The notes: generated by a model not told the origin, from the sequence alone. DNA of 64,000 nucleotides from Vibrio rhodolitus (GCF_003350325.1 NZ_QLYZ01000020.1:1-64000), one strand, 5' to 3'; shown: positions 1 through 11,476, counted from the first letter of the stretch. Numbers and translations are program-made.

Positions 1-46
1 CCTGCCGCCAGCGTTCAATCTGAGCCATGATCAAACTCTTCAATTT
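1..46 (-). rRNA. rrs: 16S rRNA gene, 5' end only
   Basis: Read on the minus strand, the sequence begins AAATTGAAGAGTTTGATCAT and continues into the universal bacterial 16S 5' segment (the 27F primer region). The gene runs off the left edge of the window, so only about 46 bases are present. The mature 5' end is placed at 46 by comparison with E. coli 16S. The transcription signals lie to the right, up to about position 450. Confidence 0.97.
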
Positions 47-217
47 AAGATTTTGGTGACTCAATGAATACTGATTACATTACATAGTAATGTTGAATTG
101 ACTGTGCCGATACTAAGTATCGAATTGGTCACTCAGTTCATTGAAATCAAATTTGAAGCCTAAGCTTCTAATTGGATTATCATCAACGAGTGCCCACACA
201 GATTGATAGGTTTATAT

Positions 218-229
218 TGTTAAAGAGCT
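218..229 (-). promoter_or_regulatory. rrn boxA antitermination element
   Basis: The minus strand reads AGCTCTTTAACA, matching the boxA sequence of rRNA leaders, where the NusB/NusE antitermination complex loads. It sits about 170 bp upstream of the 16S 5' end, as expected for a gammaproteobacterial rrn leader. The rest of 47-217 is leader RNA. Confidence 0.85.
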
Positions 230-268
230 TTCTTCTTTGTGACTCACATCACTTCGGAAGAGGCGGTC

Positions 269-296
269 ATTTTAGCGAGATAAAGTTTAGTGTCAA
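269..296 (-). promoter_or_regulatory. rrn promoter P2
   Basis: On the minus strand a perfect -35 box TTGACA (291-296) is followed after 16 bp by TAAAAT (269-274). It reads toward the 16S gene and lies between boxA and the upstream promoter, the usual P2 position. Confidence 0.75.
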
Positions 297-396
297 CCAC
301 TTTTTTCAAACTTTTTTCAAGCGTTTCGCTTGGCTAAGTAACCTTGCTAACTTGGCGCTCGTTTCTTTCGAAGCTTTGCCGTGTCAGCGAGGTGGC

Positions 397-424
397 ATTA
401 TAGAGATCGGCGTCACATTGGCAA
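397..424 (-). promoter_or_regulatory. rrn promoter P1 with AT-rich UP region
   Basis: On the minus strand TTGCCA (419-424) and a perfect TATAAT (397-402) are separated by 16 bp. Immediately upstream (425-460) is an A/T-tract region typical of an rrn UP element. This is the start-proximal strong promoter of the rRNA operon that leaves the window to the left. Confidence 0.8.
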
Positions 425-553
425 GCCCTTTTTATGCTTTTTTTTGATTTTTTTATCATTTGGGTATTTTCTAGTCACAAACGCCTATTTCTTCAACTCT
501 TCTTCGCACAAACACAGCTATATTAAGCTTGAAACATCTATTCAGGAGCAAAA

Positions 554-1105
554 ATGAGTTCATTACGCAGTTATAAAGGTATCGCCCCGACGCTTGGTCA
601 ACGCGTCTATATAGATAGTAGTTCAGTTTTAGTTGGCGATATCACCATCGGCGATGATTCAAGTATTTGGCCATTGGTTGCAGCTCGTGGTGACGTCAAC
701 CATATAGAGATAGGTCAACGTAGCAACATTCAAGATGGTAGCGTATTGCATGTCACTCATAAAAATGCGCAAAATCCAGCGGGCTATCCACTTATCATAG
801 GTAATGATGTAACGGTTGGACATAAGGTCATGTTGCATGGCTGCACTATCAAAGATCGCGTTTTGGTTGGTATGGGCGCGATTGTGCTTGATGGTGCGGT
901 AATAGAAGAAGAGGTGATGATTGGCGCGGGCAGTTTAGTCCCGCCAGGGAAAGTATTAGAAAGTGGTTTTCTTTATGTGGGCAGCCCAGTGAAACAAGCA
1001 CGTCCATTAAAAGAAGAAGAACGTGCCTTTTTACTGAAATCTGCCAATAACTATGTACAGAATAAAGAAGACTACTTACATCAAGTCGAAAATATTACAC
1101 TGTAA
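554..1105 (+). CDS. yrdA: gamma-carbonic anhydrase-like protein YrdA
   Basis: This 183-aa protein is made almost entirely of hexapeptide repeats forming a left-handed beta helix, from about residue 10 to 150. It contains the conserved segments RGDVNHIEIG and GNDVTVGHKVMLHGC. Family members are gamma-class carbonic anhydrase homologues; the histidines that would bind metal (VTHKN and GHKVMLHG) are present, but activity is unproven for YrdA. Length matches E. coli YrdA (184 aa). The start is supported by AGGAG seven bases upstream. It converges with yrdB, the two reading frames overlapping by 11 bp. Confidence 0.93.
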   Translation: MSSLRSYKGIAPTLGQRVYIDSSSVLVGDITIGDDSSIWPLVAARGDVNHIEIGQRSNIQDGSVLHVTHKNAQNPAGYPLIIGNDVTVGHKVMLHGCTIKDRVLVGMGAIVLDGAVIEEEVMIGAGSLVPPGKVLESGFLYVGSPVKQARPLKEEERAFLLKSANNYVQNKEDYLHQVENITL

Positions 1106-1361
1106 GTTCAATTAAGCCTGCAGAGTTGTACTCTTCCTCTTCTATTAGCTGTTCAGCAAGCTCTTCGATTTCAAAGCGGTTTTGCTCAAAAACCACTAAC
1201 GCTTGCTGAGCAGTAGTCACTGACTCCCCTGCCAGAGAACTCAAATACTCAAGCGACGCCACGCATTTAATTAACGCCCCAGCTTGTTGAGCAGGAAACT
1301 TTACCCCGTTCAACCCATCGTCCCAGTCTTGAATATCTGGAAATAGAATCGACTGATTCAT
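1095..1361 (-). CDS. yrdB: DUF1488 family protein YrdB
   Basis: This 88-aa acidic protein begins [16 protein letters not shown], matching the short DUF1488 (YrdB) family, whose function is unknown. It follows aroE directly: its start codon overlaps the aroE stop by one base, so translation is probably coupled. The same aroE-yrdB pairing is found in E. coli. The 3' end overlaps the end of yrdA on the opposite strand. Confidence 0.88.
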   Translation of the reverse strand: MNQSILFPDIQDWDDGLNGVKFPAQQAGALIKCVASLEYLSSLAGESVTTAQQALVVFEQNRFEIEELAEQLIEEEEYNSAGLIELTV

Positions 1362-2194
1362 TATATACCTTCTAAGTTTTTTCTCAGTTCACGCAAGATT
1401 TGCTTTGTACCCGGTCTTAAACCACGCCACAACATAAAACTCTCTGCCGCCTGACCGACCAACATGCCGAGTCCGTCGTAAGCTTGAGCAATATCCTGCT
1501 CAAGTGCCCATTGATTAAAAGCGGTTTTACCTTGTCCATACATCATGTCATAGGCAATCGTCGTTGGGGTAAAAATAGCAGCAGAGATGGCAGGTAGTTC
1601 GCCACTCAAACTGGCAGAGGTGGAGTTAATCACCACATCAAAACCAGTTTGAACCTGATCCATCGGCAAAGCTTGAATCGGACCTAACTCGGCAAACATA
1701 TCGGCGAGCTGCTGAGCTTTACTAAAAGTTCGATTGGTGATCACGATTTGCTGCGGCTTTAACTCTAACAGTGGTTGAATCACACCTCTCGCTGCGCCAC
1801 CCGCACCAATGATCAGAATACGCGCACCTGTAAGTGGCACTTGGTAGTTTTGTAAATCCAACACTAAACCCGCACCATCAGTGTTGTCGCCCAAAATAAT
1901 GCCATCATCCAGCTTCTTAAGGGTATTCACCGCGCCAGCCAACTCTGCTCTTGGCGTTAATCGATCGGCAAATTGATAGGCATCTTCTTTGAATGGTACG
2001 GTAACATTACAGCCACGACCACCTTGCGAGAAAAATGCTTGCGCCGCGTCGCTGAAACCATCGATTGGTGCTAGCTCTGCGGTATAGCTCAGCGGCTGGT
2101 TGGTTTGGCGAGCAAACAGAGTGTGGATAAACGGCGACTTACTGTGCCCAATGGGATTGCCAAACACGGCGTAGCGATCAATTTGCTGAGTCAT
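1361..2194 (-). CDS. aroE: shikimate dehydrogenase (NADP+)
   Basis: AroE reduces 3-dehydroshikimate to shikimate in aromatic amino acid synthesis. The 277-aa protein has the substrate motif [13 protein letters not shown] near the N-terminus, the catalytic lysine in [11 protein letters not shown] (near residue 68), the NTDG motif and the nucleotide-binding loop GAGGAARGV. Length is typical of the family. It is co-oriented with hemF (70-bp gap) and overlaps yrdB. Confidence 0.97.
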   Translation of the reverse strand: MTQQIDRYAVFGNPIGHSKSPFIHTLFARQTNQPLSYTAELAPIDGFSDAAQAFFSQGGRGCNVTVPFKEDAYQFADRLTPRAELAGAVNTLKKLDDGIILGDNTDGAGLVLDLQNYQVPLTGARILIIGAGGAARGVIQPLLELKPQQIVITNRTFSKAQQLADMFAELGPIQALPMDQVQTGFDVVINSTSASLSGELPAISAAIFTPTTIAYDMMYGQGKTAFNQWALEQDIAQAYDGLGMLVGQAAESFMLWRGLRPGTKQILRELRKNLEGI

Positions 2195-2263
2195 ATCCTT
2201 ATTACCAAAAACAAAATAGGGTCATATCACGACCCTATCATTATCTATATATAGAGGAAAGAG

Positions 2264-3199
<936 letters not shown>

Positions 3200-3205
3200 T
3201 TATTG

Positions 3206-3763
3206 TTATCCCTGTCTTAGCACTTGCAGCGTTTTTGCATCGCGAATTTCACTCGGCTTATCGCGTCCACTCGTCTCACCACGTAAAATCGCCACCAGCT
3301 CTCCACCAAGTTGCGCTTCCACTTCTTCAGTGGTCATGCATGGCGGTAAGCCCGAAAGGTTGGCGCTGGTAGAGGTAAGTGGTTTACCAAAGGCTAGGCA
3401 GATTTTTTGCACCAGTGGGTGATCGGTCACGCGCACGGCAATCGAATCAAATTGCCCTGAGACCCAGTTTGAAACTTTATCGCTCGCCGGCATGATCCAA
3501 GTATATGGACCTGGCCAAGAGGCTTTAACCGTGTTTAATTGCTCTTCGGTTAACTGCGACTCATCAATATAAGGCAGCAACTGCTCATAGCTTGCGGCAA
3601 TCAGAATCAATCCTTTCTCGACCGGACGCTGCTTTAAGGTTAATAGTTTTTCAATTGCTTGCGGGCTATCGGGATCACAGCCGACACCGAAGACACCTTC
3701 GGTTGGATAGGCAATCACTTCACCTTGCTGTAATGCACTCAGCGCTTGCTCAAAGTTGTCCAC
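3206..3763 (-). CDS. tsaC: threonylcarbamoyl-AMP synthase TsaC
   Basis: TsaC makes threonylcarbamoyl-AMP from threonine, bicarbonate and ATP, the first step of the t6A37 tRNA modification. The 185-aa protein has the YrdC fold, with [17 protein letters not shown] near the N-terminus and the substrate-binding [14 protein letters not shown]. The start codon is GTG with AGGA eight bases upstream; translation there gives the usual family length. It is the first gene of the group leading into hemF and aroE. Confidence 0.95.
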   Translation of the reverse strand: MDNFEQALSALQQGEVIAYPTEGVFGVGCDPDSPQAIEKLLTLKQRPVEKGLILIAASYEQLLPYIDESQLTEEQLNTVKASWPGPYTWIMPASDKVSNWVSGQFDSIAVRVTDHPLVQKICLAFGKPLTSTSANLSGLPPCMTTEEVEAQLGGELVAILRGETSGRDKPSEIRDAKTLQVLRQG

Positions 3764-3926
3764 TCAAGTTTCCTTTCTAATTTCGAGACCGCAACAACTT
3801 GGCATCGTTGCTCGCCAAGATATCAAGTTGGAATGGTATGTTAACATTTTTGCTCAGTTTACTAACAATCTGCCGCGCTGACTAAAGCAATTTTTTTATA
3901 AATTGTGTCAATTCAATTTTTACCTC

Positions 3927-3942
3927 GCGCAAACGTTTGCTT
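3927..3942 (+). promoter_or_regulatory. PurR operator (PUR box) of purEK
   Basis: The 16 bp GCGCAAACGTTTGCTT match the PurR consensus ACGCAAACGTTTGCGT at most positions, including the whole central palindrome. The operator overlaps the -35 box of the promoter below, so bound PurR with a purine corepressor would block RNA polymerase. A longer inverted repeat (TACCTC...GAGGTA) surrounds it. Confidence 0.88.
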
Positions 3943-3964
3943 GAGGTAAAAATACTCGTATAAT
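3937..3964 (+). promoter_or_regulatory. purEK promoter
   Basis: TTGCTT (3937-3942) and a perfect TATAAT (3959-3964) are separated by 16 bp, placing transcription start about 45 bp upstream of the purE start codon. The -35 box lies inside the PUR box. Confidence 0.75.
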
Positions 3965-4014
3965 GCGCACAAATTAACTTGGTATTCCCCAGTGGCAGCT
4001 TGAAGGAGTGTGAG

Positions 4015-4500
4015 ATGAAAGTCGGAATTATCATGGGTTCAAAATCAGATTGGCCAACCATGAAACTTGCAGCAGAGATGCTCGACACATTTGGCGTAAG
4101 CTATGAAACCAAAGTGGTTTCTGCGCACCGAACCCCTCAACTGCTAGCAGAATACGCCACCAGCGCCAAAGAGCGTGGCATCAAAGTGATCATCGCGGGG
4201 GCAGGCGGTGCTGCGCACCTACCGGGTATGACGGCTGCCTTTACTAGCCTGCCAGTACTGGGGGTACCGGTACAATCTCGCGCACTAAAAGGCATGGATT
4301 CACTGTTATCAATCGTACAAATGCCAAAAGGTATTGCTGTCGGTACACTGGCGATTGGTGAAGCGGGCGCTGCCAACGCCGGCATTCTTGCGGCACAGAT
4401 CATCGGCACTCATGATGAAACTGTGATGGCAAAAGTGGAAGCTTTCCGTAACGAACAAACAGAAACGGTTCTCGCAAACTCAAATCCAGCAGAGGATTAA
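4015..4500 (+). CDS. purE: N5-carboxyaminoimidazole ribonucleotide mutase PurE
   Basis: PurE (class I) rearranges N5-CAIR to CAIR in purine synthesis. The 161-aa protein begins [16 protein letters not shown], with the conserved GSxSD motif, then SAHRTP and [10 protein letters not shown]. The start at 4015 is chosen because AAGGAG precedes it and homologues begin at this methionine. purK starts 3 bp after its stop, so the two are one operon under the PurR-boxed promoter. Confidence 0.97.
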   Translation: MKVGIIMGSKSDWPTMKLAAEMLDTFGVSYETKVVSAHRTPQLLAEYATSAKERGIKVIIAGAGGAAHLPGMTAAFTSLPVLGVPVQSRALKGMDSLLSIVQMPKGIAVGTLAIGEAGAANAGILAAQIIGTHDETVMAKVEAFRNEQTETVLANSNPAED

Positions 4501-4503
4501 TCC

Positions 4504-5637
4504 ATGCATGTTTTGGTTTTAGGCTCTGGTCAGCTAGCGCGCATGATGTCGCTGGCAGGTGCACCACTCAATATTGAGCTTACGGCTTATGACGTAAGTA
4601 ATGGCAATATCGTCCACCCACTAACGCAAACAGTTTTAGGTAGTGGTTTAGATAATGCTATCGCTCATGCCGATGTGATTACGGCTGAATTTGAGCATAT
4701 TCCACATCATATTCTCGACCTGTGCGAGCAAAGCGGTAAGTTTCTCCCATCTCCCGGCGCTATCAAGGCCGGTGGCGATCGCCGTATCGAAAAAGCTCTC
4801 TTGGATAATGCAGGCGTGCGTAATGCCAAGTATGCGGTGATTGAAACTCGCGAAGATTTTACTCGTGCGATTGAGCATGTCGGCATACCTATGGTGCTAA
4901 AAAGCGCTCTTGGTGGCTACGATGGCAAAGGACAGTGGCGTTTAAAAGATGCGTCTGATGTTGATGTGATTTGGCAGCAAATGGCAGATTGCATCGCAAG
5001 TAGCGATAACCAAGCCATTGTCGCCGAGCAGTTTATCCCATTTCAACGTGAAGTTTCTTTGGTAGGCGCGCGCGGTAAAGACGGTTCGATTGCAGTGTAC
5101 CCATTGGCGGAAAATGTGCATACCAATGGTGTACTCAGCCTTTCCACCGCTATCGCCGATCAAGCACTGCAAGAGCAAGCACAGCAAATGTTTACCGCAG
5201 TGGCAGACAGCTTAGATTACGTGGGCGTATTGGCGCTGGAGTTTTTCGACCTTGATGGGCAATTACTGGTAAATGAAATCGCCCCACGCGTGCACAACTC
5301 TGGTCACTGGACCCAGCAAGGCGCTGAAACTTGCCAGTTTGAAAACCATCTGCGCGCAGTCTGCGGCTTACCATTAGGTAGCACCAAATTGGTACGAGAA
5401 ACGGCAATGATCAATATTCTCGGTGAAGATAGGTTACCGAAAGAGCTACTCTCTATGCCGGGTTGCCATATTCACTGGTATGGCAAAGAAAAACGTGCAG
5501 GGCGCAAGATGGGACATATTAATGTCTGCGGCGACTACAGTGGTGAGCTGCAACGCAGACTCTGCGCACTAGCTGATGTATTAGATGCTAAAGCCTTTCC
5601 AGCCGTGCATGATTTTGCCAAAGCGTTCTCCGCTTAG
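4504..5637 (+). CDS. purK: 5-(carboxyamino)imidazole ribonucleotide synthase PurK
   Basis: PurK makes N5-CAIR from AIR, bicarbonate and ATP, supplying PurE. The 377-aa ATP-grasp protein starts [14 protein letters not shown], followed by the ATP-binding GGYDGKGQW and the Mg-binding [25 protein letters not shown]. Second gene of the purEK operon. It converges with the yrdD-like gene, whose stop codon lies about 50 bp away. Confidence 0.97.
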   Translation: MHVLVLGSGQLARMMSLAGAPLNIELTAYDVSNGNIVHPLTQTVLGSGLDNAIAHADVITAEFEHIPHHILDLCEQSGKFLPSPGAIKAGGDRRIEKALLDNAGVRNAKYAVIETREDFTRAIEHVGIPMVLKSALGGYDGKGQWRLKDASDVDVIWQQMADCIASSDNQAIVAEQFIPFQREVSLVGARGKDGSIAVYPLAENVHTNGVLSLSTAIADQALQEQAQQMFTAVADSLDYVGVLALEFFDLDGQLLVNEIAPRVHNSGHWTQQGAETCQFENHLRAVCGLPLGSTKLVRETAMINILGEDRLPKELLSMPGCHIHWYGKEKRAGRKMGHINVCGDYSGELQRRLCALADVLDAKAFPAVHDFAKAFSA

Positions 5638-5686
5638 CGATTCATATTCAGCACACAACAAAAAAGCGACGTATCTAAACGGAGCA

Positions 5687-6268
5687 TTAACTGTCTGTTT
5701 GAGTGTGCTGGCATTTCCGATCGGCACACTGCAACCTATTTCCACTGGCGAGCTTCTTCTCCACCAACAACGGAAAAGCACATGCCTGACATTTGCCAGC
5801 CACAGGTGGCTGATTGACGGCAAATTTGCACTTCGGGTAGTTGTCACATGCGTAGAACAACTTACCAAAGCGCGTTTTTCGCTCCACCAAATGCCCTTTG
5901 CTGCACTCAGGACAAGCAACCTCGTCGCTTTGCTCCGGCTCATTTTGCTCAAGCGATTCGATATGATGACATGTCGGATAGTGACTGCAGCCAATAAACA
6001 TCCCATAACGTCCTTGGCGCAGTACTAGCTCATTGCCACATTGCGGGCAAGGTACGCCGAGTTCTTTAATGATATGCCCATCGTTTTGGTGCAGCGGTTT
6101 GATGTAGTCGCACTCTGGGTAAAGATTACAACCTAAAAAGGGACCATGTTTGCCGTGGCGAAGCTGTAGCTCACCCTCACGCTGCTCAAGCTGACATTTC
6201 GGACAAGCTTGGTGCTCTAACGCGTGCTCATGGGCAGAAAACAGTTGCTGGTCGATTTTACTACTCAT
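5687..6268 (-). CDS. topoisomerase-type C4 zinc-finger protein (YrdD-like)
   Basis: This 193-aa protein contains repeated C4 zinc-ribbon units of the kind found at the C-terminus of topoisomerase I: CPKCQ...GCNLYPEC, CPQCG...GCSHYPTC, CPECS...ACDNYPKC and a last CQAC...C. It has no catalytic topoisomerase domain, so it is probably a nucleic-acid-binding protein; its role is unknown. The start at 6268 (MSSKIDQQLF) is chosen because the upstream residues overlap smg and do not resemble the family. In E. coli yrdD sits at the same place next to smg-dprA. Confidence 0.9.
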   Translation of the reverse strand: MSSKIDQQLFSAHEHALEHQACPKCQLEQREGELQLRHGKHGPFLGCNLYPECDYIKPLHQNDGHIIKELGVPCPQCGNELVLRQGRYGMFIGCSHYPTCHHIESLEQNEPEQSDEVACPECSKGHLVERKTRFGKLFYACDNYPKCKFAVNQPPVAGKCQACAFPLLVEKKLASGNRLQCADRKCQHTQTDS

Positions 6269-6290
6269 ATAAATGTGGCTACTGCTTAAG

Positions 6291-6767
6291 TTAGTGAAGA
6301 ATACCTTGCTCTTTGGTATACAGCAGCTCTTCCATAAGCGTGTAGGCATTTTCATTGCCCGGCACATTAAATAGCACCATCAATACAATCCATTTGAGGT
6401 CTTCGAGTTCAAAATCATCGGTCTCTAACCCCATCACTCGGTCAATCACCATTTCGCGAGTTTCAGTGGTTAATACACTGACTTGTTCCAAAAACATCAA
6501 AAAGCCACGACACTCGATATCAAGGCGATCCATTTCTTTGGCAGTGTAGATACGCGTTGACGACGCGCCACTCACTGAAATAGCCGAATCAAGCTCACCT
6601 TGTTGCAAGGCAGCCAACTCTTCTAACCAGACAAGGGCTTTATAAATGTCTTTTTGATCAAAACCCGCTCGAAGCAATTCATCTTCAAGCTCATCTTGAT
6701 TGACCTGTAACTCAGCATCGCTATGGATGTAAGTTTCAAATAGATACATTAGGATATCCATCATCAT
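6291..6767 (-). CDS. smg: Smg family protein (DUF494)
   Basis: This 158-aa acidic protein begins [20 protein letters not shown], characteristic of the Smg/DUF494 family, whose function is unknown. Three consecutive ATG codons are possible starts; the first has the best spacing (6 bp) from a GAGGGG ribosome site inside the end of dprA. It follows dprA by 2 bp and precedes the zinc-finger gene, as in E. coli. Confidence 0.9.
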   Translation of the reverse strand: MMMDILMYLFETYIHSDAELQVNQDELEDELLRAGFDQKDIYKALVWLEELAALQQGELDSAISVSGASSTRIYTAKEMDRLDIECRGFLMFLEQVSVLTTETREMVIDRVMGLETDDFELEDLKWIVLMVLFNVPGNENAYTLMEELLYTKEQGILH

Positions 6768-6769
6768 AG

Positions 6770-7894
6770 CTAGCCCCTCCCCTTACGAATATAGCCACCG
6801 GAAACCGCAACAACATGCCCTAAGAGCTCAAGCTCTAACAGCTGCATCATGACATCTTGCACTGGAATATTGGTCCTTTGTGCCAGAATATCAACTGGTG
6901 TCACTTCTCTGCCTACGTTAGCTAGAAGATCAGCAAATGGCAATTTTTCTTTCGCTTCTTTTTCAATCGCCTGATTTGTCTCGATAACGGGTCGATACTG
7001 AGTAGACCAACTTCGCAGCGTCTCTATTTCATTTACGATGTCTTCCACGGTTTGGATTAAACACGCGCCCTGCTTTATCAGTTGGTTACACCCTTTTGCT
7101 TGCGGGCTATGAATCGAACCCGGTAAGGCAAACACATCTCGTCCTTGCTCGGCGGCATAGCGAGCTGTGATTAGTGAGCCGCTCTTTTCCGTCGCCTCAA
7201 CCACCAATACTCCCAAAGAGAGACCACTAATAATGCGATTACGACGCGGGAAGTTTGCCGCTTTAGGCAGTATCGCCGGGTGAAACTCAGACACCAACGC
7301 CCCTTGTTGCTCTATTCGCGCGGCGAGCTGCTTGTGCCTTGAGGGGTAGATGGTATTAAGACCACACCCTAGCACTGCCACGCTGGTTCCACCGTATTGC
7401 AGCGCACCATCATGCGCATGACCATCAACCCCTAATGCTAAACCGCTGGTGACGGTCAAACCACTCTCAGCTAGTGCGCGGGCAAAATAGTGCGCGTTTT
7501 GTAAACCATCGATGGTTGCATGGCGACTGCCGACCATCGCCACTTGGGGTGAACTCAAACTGGCAAGCGCGCCTTTTACAAACAGCAGTGGCGGCGGTGC
7601 AGGCACTTGTGCCAACAAAGGGGGATAATGCGGGTCATCCAAGGTCACGATATGGTGAGAAGGAGATTGAACCAACCAGGTTAGACACTGCTCGATGTAT
7701 TCAAGCTTCGGTCGCTGTAGGAAACCGACTTGCGCGGCTGTCAGACCTGTCGCGCGCAATTGCAATTCATCCCATGCGAGCAGCTCCTCAGGCGCCGCTT
7801 TGGCTAACAGTTTTTGTAGCCCTTTAGCACCGAGTCGCGGCGTAAAGTAGAGAGTTAACCAAGCCCTGAGCTTTGCCTCATTCATTGCGTTCAA
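6770..7894 (-). CDS. dprA: DNA-processing protein DprA
   Basis: DprA binds incoming single-stranded DNA during natural transformation and loads RecA. The 374-aa protein has a SAM-like N-terminal region, the Rossmann-like core with [24 protein letters not shown] and [11 protein letters not shown], and a C-terminal winged-helix domain (about residues 305-370, [26 protein letters not shown]). It appears intact. Note that comM/yifB, another transformation gene, is interrupted later in this window. It overlaps the upstream small exported protein gene by 17 bp. Confidence 0.96.
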   Translation of the reverse strand: MNAMNEAKLRAWLTLYFTPRLGAKGLQKLLAKAAPEELLAWDELQLRATGLTAAQVGFLQRPKLEYIEQCLTWLVQSPSHHIVTLDDPHYPPLLAQVPAPPPLLFVKGALASLSSPQVAMVGSRHATIDGLQNAHYFARALAESGLTVTSGLALGVDGHAHDGALQYGGTSVAVLGCGLNTIYPSRHKQLAARIEQQGALVSEFHPAILPKAANFPRRNRIISGLSLGVLVVEATEKSGSLITARYAAEQGRDVFALPGSIHSPQAKGCNQLIKQGACLIQTVEDIVNEIETLRSWSTQYRPVIETNQAIEKEAKEKLPFADLLANVGREVTPVDILAQRTNIPVQDVMMQLLELELLGHVVAVSGGYIRKGRG

Positions 7895-8363
7895 TCTGTG
7901 TCAGCGGCAAGGCAACATCATCTACACGCACTTCTTGTAGTAAGTGGGTTATCTGTAAACGAGACATCACGTTGCTGGTTTCTTGTAGCTTCGCCCAAGC
8001 CACCGCTTGCAATTGCACCCATTGCCTCTCTCCTTGCTCAAACACTTGCGTTGGATGATAGATCCCCCACAGCACTTGCGTTTGCTCGCCGCTGATAAAT
8101 AAGCGCTCATCAGCAGTAATGTAGTGTTTACCATGATTCAGTCCCAACACTCGAGGAGCTTGTTGAATTTGTTGCTGCGTAATAATCACCGAGCGCTGAT
8201 TGCGCTGCTGTTCAAGCAATGAAGAAGGCGCTTTTTCCAGTGAGGGCATGACTTGGCGCATTTGCGGCACCAGCTTAATCGTCGGCAGTGTCTGAGCATA
8301 GGTGTTAAAGGCGAGAGGATGCGAGATAACAAGGAGAAAAAGCGGGGCTGGTATCCGAGACAT
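7878..8363 (-). CDS. small exported protein related to the non-LysM part of dprA-linked LysM proteins
   Basis: This 161-aa protein has a signal peptide (hydrophobic PAPLFLLVISHPLAF, likely cleavage after YAQ). The start at 8363 is supported by AAGGAG seven bases upstream. Vibrios usually carry a roughly 350-aa LysM protein just upstream of dprA. The second half here (VLGLNHGKHYITADERLFISG and the following WGIYHPTQVFEQG) resembles the repeat region after the LysM domain of those proteins, from memory of the family. No LysM domain is visible, so this may be a shortened derivative. Function unknown. Confidence 0.7.
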   Translation of the reverse strand: MSRIPAPLFLLVISHPLAFNTYAQTLPTIKLVPQMRQVMPSLEKAPSSLLEQQRNQRSVIITQQQIQQAPRVLGLNHGKHYITADERLFISGEQTQVLWGIYHPTQVFEQGERQWVQLQAVAWAKLQETSNVMSRLQITHLLQEVRVDDVALPLTQIERNE

Positions 8364-8535
8364 AACGCACTCCTTGCATTGATTGGTCGATAAACCTGAC
8401 AACAAAGATGGTTACTTTATCGACAGAAAAGCACCTCAAAAAGCGTATTGATGCTGTCATTTGAGGTCTAAAATGTCTAGAATTGAGCCAACGAGGATAA
8501 TCTCGATTCGGCACAAATCAATATTTCGAGTGAAT

Positions 8536-9048
8536 ATGTCTGTATTACAAGTATTAACATTCCCAGATGATCGCCTTCGCACTGTGGCTAAACCAGTAGA
8601 AGCTGTGACTCCAGAAATTCAAAAAATCGTCGACGACATGATTGAAACCATGTACGACGAAGAAGGTATCGGTCTTGCTGCGACGCAAGTTGATGTTCAC
8701 CAGCGTATCGTCGTTATCGATATTTCAGAAAACCGTAATGAGCCAATGGTGCTGATTAACCCTGAAATTCTAGAGAAACGCGGCGAAGATGGCATTGAAG
8801 AAGGGTGTCTTTCAGTTCCTGGTGCTCGCGCTCTTGTGCCACGCGCAGCAGAAGTGACGGTAAAAGCACTAAACCGCGATGGTGAAGAGTACACCTTCGA
8901 AGCGGATGACCTACTAGCAATTTGTGTGCAGCACGAACTGGATCATCTAGAAGGTAAGCTGTTTGTGGATTACCTATCGCCACTTAAGCGCAAGCGTATT
9001 CAAGACAAGCTGGCGAAAATCAAACGCTTCAATGAAAAACAGCACTAA
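8536..9048 (+). CDS. def: peptide deformylase
   Basis: Def removes the formyl group from nascent N-formylmethionine. The 170-aa protein has the three family motifs: [18 protein letters not shown] and the metal-binding QHELDHLEG. The start at 8536 ([15 protein letters not shown]) matches family N-termini; an upstream in-frame ATG at 8461 would add 25 unrelated residues. It is followed 32 bp later by fmt, the enzyme of the reverse reaction on initiator tRNA. Confidence 0.97.
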   Translation: MSVLQVLTFPDDRLRTVAKPVEAVTPEIQKIVDDMIETMYDEEGIGLAATQVDVHQRIVVIDISENRNEPMVLINPEILEKRGEDGIEEGCLSVPGARALVPRAAEVTVKALNRDGEEYTFEADDLLAICVQHELDHLEGKLFVDYLSPLKRKRIQDKLAKIKRFNEKQH

Positions 9049-9080
9049 ACTGCGATCATAATAATTAGAAGGAAAGTACC

Positions 9081-10028
9081 TTGAGCAAGCCTTTACGTAT
9101 TGTATTTGCTGGTACTCCGGACTTCGCCGCCCGTCATTTGGCGGCGTTGTTGTCTTCGGAGCACGAAGTTATTGCGGTCTACACACAGCCTGATCGCCCC
9201 GCTGGTCGCGGTAAAAAACTGACGGCAAGTGCGGTAAAACAGATCGCGGTTGAACACAACATTCCGGTATACCAACCAGAAAACTTTAAGTCAGACGAAG
9301 CTAAGCAAGAATTAGCCGATCTAAATGCTGACATCATGGTTGTTGTGGCATACGGTCTACTGCTACCACAAGTGGTACTGGATACACCTAAGCTGGGTTG
9401 TATTAACGTACACGGCTCAATTCTTCCACGCTGGCGTGGCGCTGCACCTATCCAACGTTCAATTTGGGCGGGTGATGCCGAAACAGGCGTGACCATCATG
9501 CAGATGGACATCGGTCTTGATACTGGCGATATGCTAAAAATCGCGACGCTACCAATCGAAGCAAGCGACACCAGCGCATCAATGTACGAAAAACTGGCTG
9601 AACTTGGTCCGGTTGCCTTGGTTGATTGCTTAGCCGATATCGCAATAGGTAAAGCAGTGCCAGTTAAGCAAGATGACGAGCTGGCAAACTACGCGAAAAA
9701 GCTAAGCAAAGAAGAAGCGCGCATTGACTGGAATAACGACGCAGCGCACATTGAACGCTGTGTGCGTGCTTTTAACCCATGGCCAATGAGCCACTTTGAA
9801 GTCGCAGAAAACAGCATCAAAGTATGGCAAAGCCGTGTTGCAGAGCAAAGCAGCAATAAGCCTGCTGGTACGATTATCCAAGCGGATAAATCAGGCATCT
9901 ATGTGGCAACAGGCAATGGCGTGTTGGTACTAGAGCAACTGCAAGTACCAGGTAAAAAAGCCATGTCAGTTCAAGATATTCTGAACTCACGTGCGGCTTG
10001 GTTTGAAGTAGGTAGCCAACTGGCTTAA
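9081..10028 (+). CDS. fmt: methionyl-tRNA formyltransferase
   Basis: Fmt formylates Met-tRNAfMet using 10-formyltetrahydrofolate. The 315-aa protein has the formyltransferase core with [20 protein letters not shown] and the C-terminal tRNA-binding domain. The start codon is TTG ([16 protein letters not shown]), preceded by AGAAGGAAAG at good spacing. Part of a def-fmt-rsmB run. Confidence 0.96.
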   Translation: MSKPLRIVFAGTPDFAARHLAALLSSEHEVIAVYTQPDRPAGRGKKLTASAVKQIAVEHNIPVYQPENFKSDEAKQELADLNADIMVVVAYGLLLPQVVLDTPKLGCINVHGSILPRWRGAAPIQRSIWAGDAETGVTIMQMDIGLDTGDMLKIATLPIEASDTSASMYEKLAELGPVALVDCLADIAIGKAVPVKQDDELANYAKKLSKEEARIDWNNDAAHIERCVRAFNPWPMSHFEVAENSIKVWQSRVAEQSSNKPAGTIIQADKSGIYVATGNGVLVLEQLQVPGKKAMSVQDILNSRAAWFEVGSQLA

Positions 10029-10107
10029 TTCAAACCAAAACCAATGCGTAATCCGCGCAATGGTGACAATACCTGTCAAGTAACAGGCAGGTATATAAGA
10101 ACTTTTT

Positions 10108-10130
10108 GAGGGCAGAGATGCCCTCCTTTA
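10108..10130 (+). terminator. hairpin between fmt and rsmB
   Basis: GAGGGCA (10108-10114) and TGCCCTC (10119-10125) form a 7-bp stem with a four-base loop, followed by a weak T stretch (CTTTAC). It may attenuate rather than end transcription. Confidence 0.4.
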
Positions 10131-10146
10131 CTTTAAGGTATTCAAC

Positions 10147-11427
10147 ATGAATGTTCGCGCTGCGGCAGCTAATGTCCTTTTCCAAGTTGTCGACAAAGGT
10201 CAATCACTCTCTAACGCCCTTCCTGCGGCTCAACAGCAGATTCGACCTCGTGACCATGCTCTATTACAAGAGATTTGCTACGGTGCGCTGCGTTACTTGC
10301 CTCGTTTAGAATCTATCGCCAATGAGTTGATGGACAAGCCGCTAAAAGGCAAACAACGTGTCTTCCACCACCTAATCCTTGTGGGAATTTACCAGCTGAG
10401 CTTTATGCGTATTCCTGCCCACGCAGCGGTTGGCGAAACCGTTGAGGGCACCAAAGATCTTAAAGGTCCGCGCCTACGAGGCTTAATCAATGCGGTATTG
10501 CGTAACTACCAGCGCAATCAAGAGCAATTGGATGAGCAAGCCGTTAGCCACAACGCAGGCAAATACGGTCACCCAAGTTGGTTACTGAAACTGCTGCAAC
10601 AAGCGTATCCAGAGCAGTGGCAAAACATTGTTGAAGCCAACAACAGCAAAGCGCCAATGTGGCTGCGTGTGAACCACCAGCACCATAGCCGTGATAAATA
10701 CCAAGCGCTACTCGATAAAGAAGGCATCGAAACTAGCCTTCATCCACAAGCCGCTGACGCTCTGAAACTCGCTGCGCCTTGTGATGTCACTAAGCTGCCA
10801 GGTTTTGAAAAAGGCTGGGTATCGGTCCAAGATGCCGCGGCTCAGTTGTCACTGGATTACCTAACCCCGCAAGATGGTGAACTGATTCTAGATTGCTGCG
10901 CGGCACCAGGTGGTAAAACGGCACACATTCTTGAGCGCACCAAAGATGCACAAGTGGTCGCAATCGACTGTGATGACTCACGTCTAAAACGTGTGCACGA
11001 CAACCTGAAGCGCCTTAACCTTCAAGCAGAAGTAATTTGTGGCGACGCGCGCAAACCACAAGATTGGTGGCACGGCGAACAGTTCGATCGCATTCTATTG
11101 GATGCACCATGTTCGGCAACGGGCGTCATTCGTCGTCACCCAGACATCAAGTGGCTACGTCGCGCTGACGACATCGACGCATTGGCTGAACTGCAAAGTG
11201 AAATCATTGATGCGATGTGGCAACAACTAAAACCAGGCGGAACCTTAGTTTACGCAACTTGCTCTATCACCCCGCAAGAGAACAAACTACAGGTGAAAGC
11301 TTTCCTTGAGCGCACTAAAGATGCACAGCTGCAAGGCTCTGAGAGCGACAACCCTGGTCGTCAAATCCTTCCAGGTGAAGACGATATGGATGGTTTCTAC
11401 TACGCAGTAATGACCAAAAAAGCCTAG
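10147..11427 (+). CDS. rsmB: 16S rRNA m5C967 methyltransferase RsmB
   Basis: RsmB methylates C967 of 16S rRNA. The 426-aa protein has an N-terminal NusB-like RNA-binding domain (about residues 1-135) and a C-terminal SAM methyltransferase with VQDAAAQL, the SAM site [32 protein letters not shown] and the second cysteine motif [11 protein letters not shown]. It lies downstream of def-fmt, as in E. coli. Confidence 0.96.
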   Translation: MNVRAAAANVLFQVVDKGQSLSNALPAAQQQIRPRDHALLQEICYGALRYLPRLESIANELMDKPLKGKQRVFHHLILVGIYQLSFMRIPAHAAVGETVEGTKDLKGPRLRGLINAVLRNYQRNQEQLDEQAVSHNAGKYGHPSWLLKLLQQAYPEQWQNIVEANNSKAPMWLRVNHQHHSRDKYQALLDKEGIETSLHPQAADALKLAAPCDVTKLPGFEKGWVSVQDAAAQLSLDYLTPQDGELILDCCAAPGGKTAHILERTKDAQVVAIDCDDSRLKRVHDNLKRLNLQAEVICGDARKPQDWWHGEQFDRILLDAPCSATGVIRRHPDIKWLRRADDIDALAELQSEIIDAMWQQLKPGGTLVYATCSITPQENKLQVKAFLERTKDAQLQGSESDNPGRQILPGEDDMDGFYYAVMTKKA

Positions 11428-11437
11428 TTCTGTCATA

Positions 11438-11476
11438 AAAGTGAAACTTATTCTTCGTAGGTTTCACTTTTATTTT
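11438..11476 (+). terminator. rho-independent terminator after rsmB
   Basis: A 10-bp stem AAAGTGAAAC / GTTTCACTTT (11438-11447 and 11461-11470) is followed by TATTTT. It separates def-fmt-rsmB from trkA. Confidence 0.8.
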
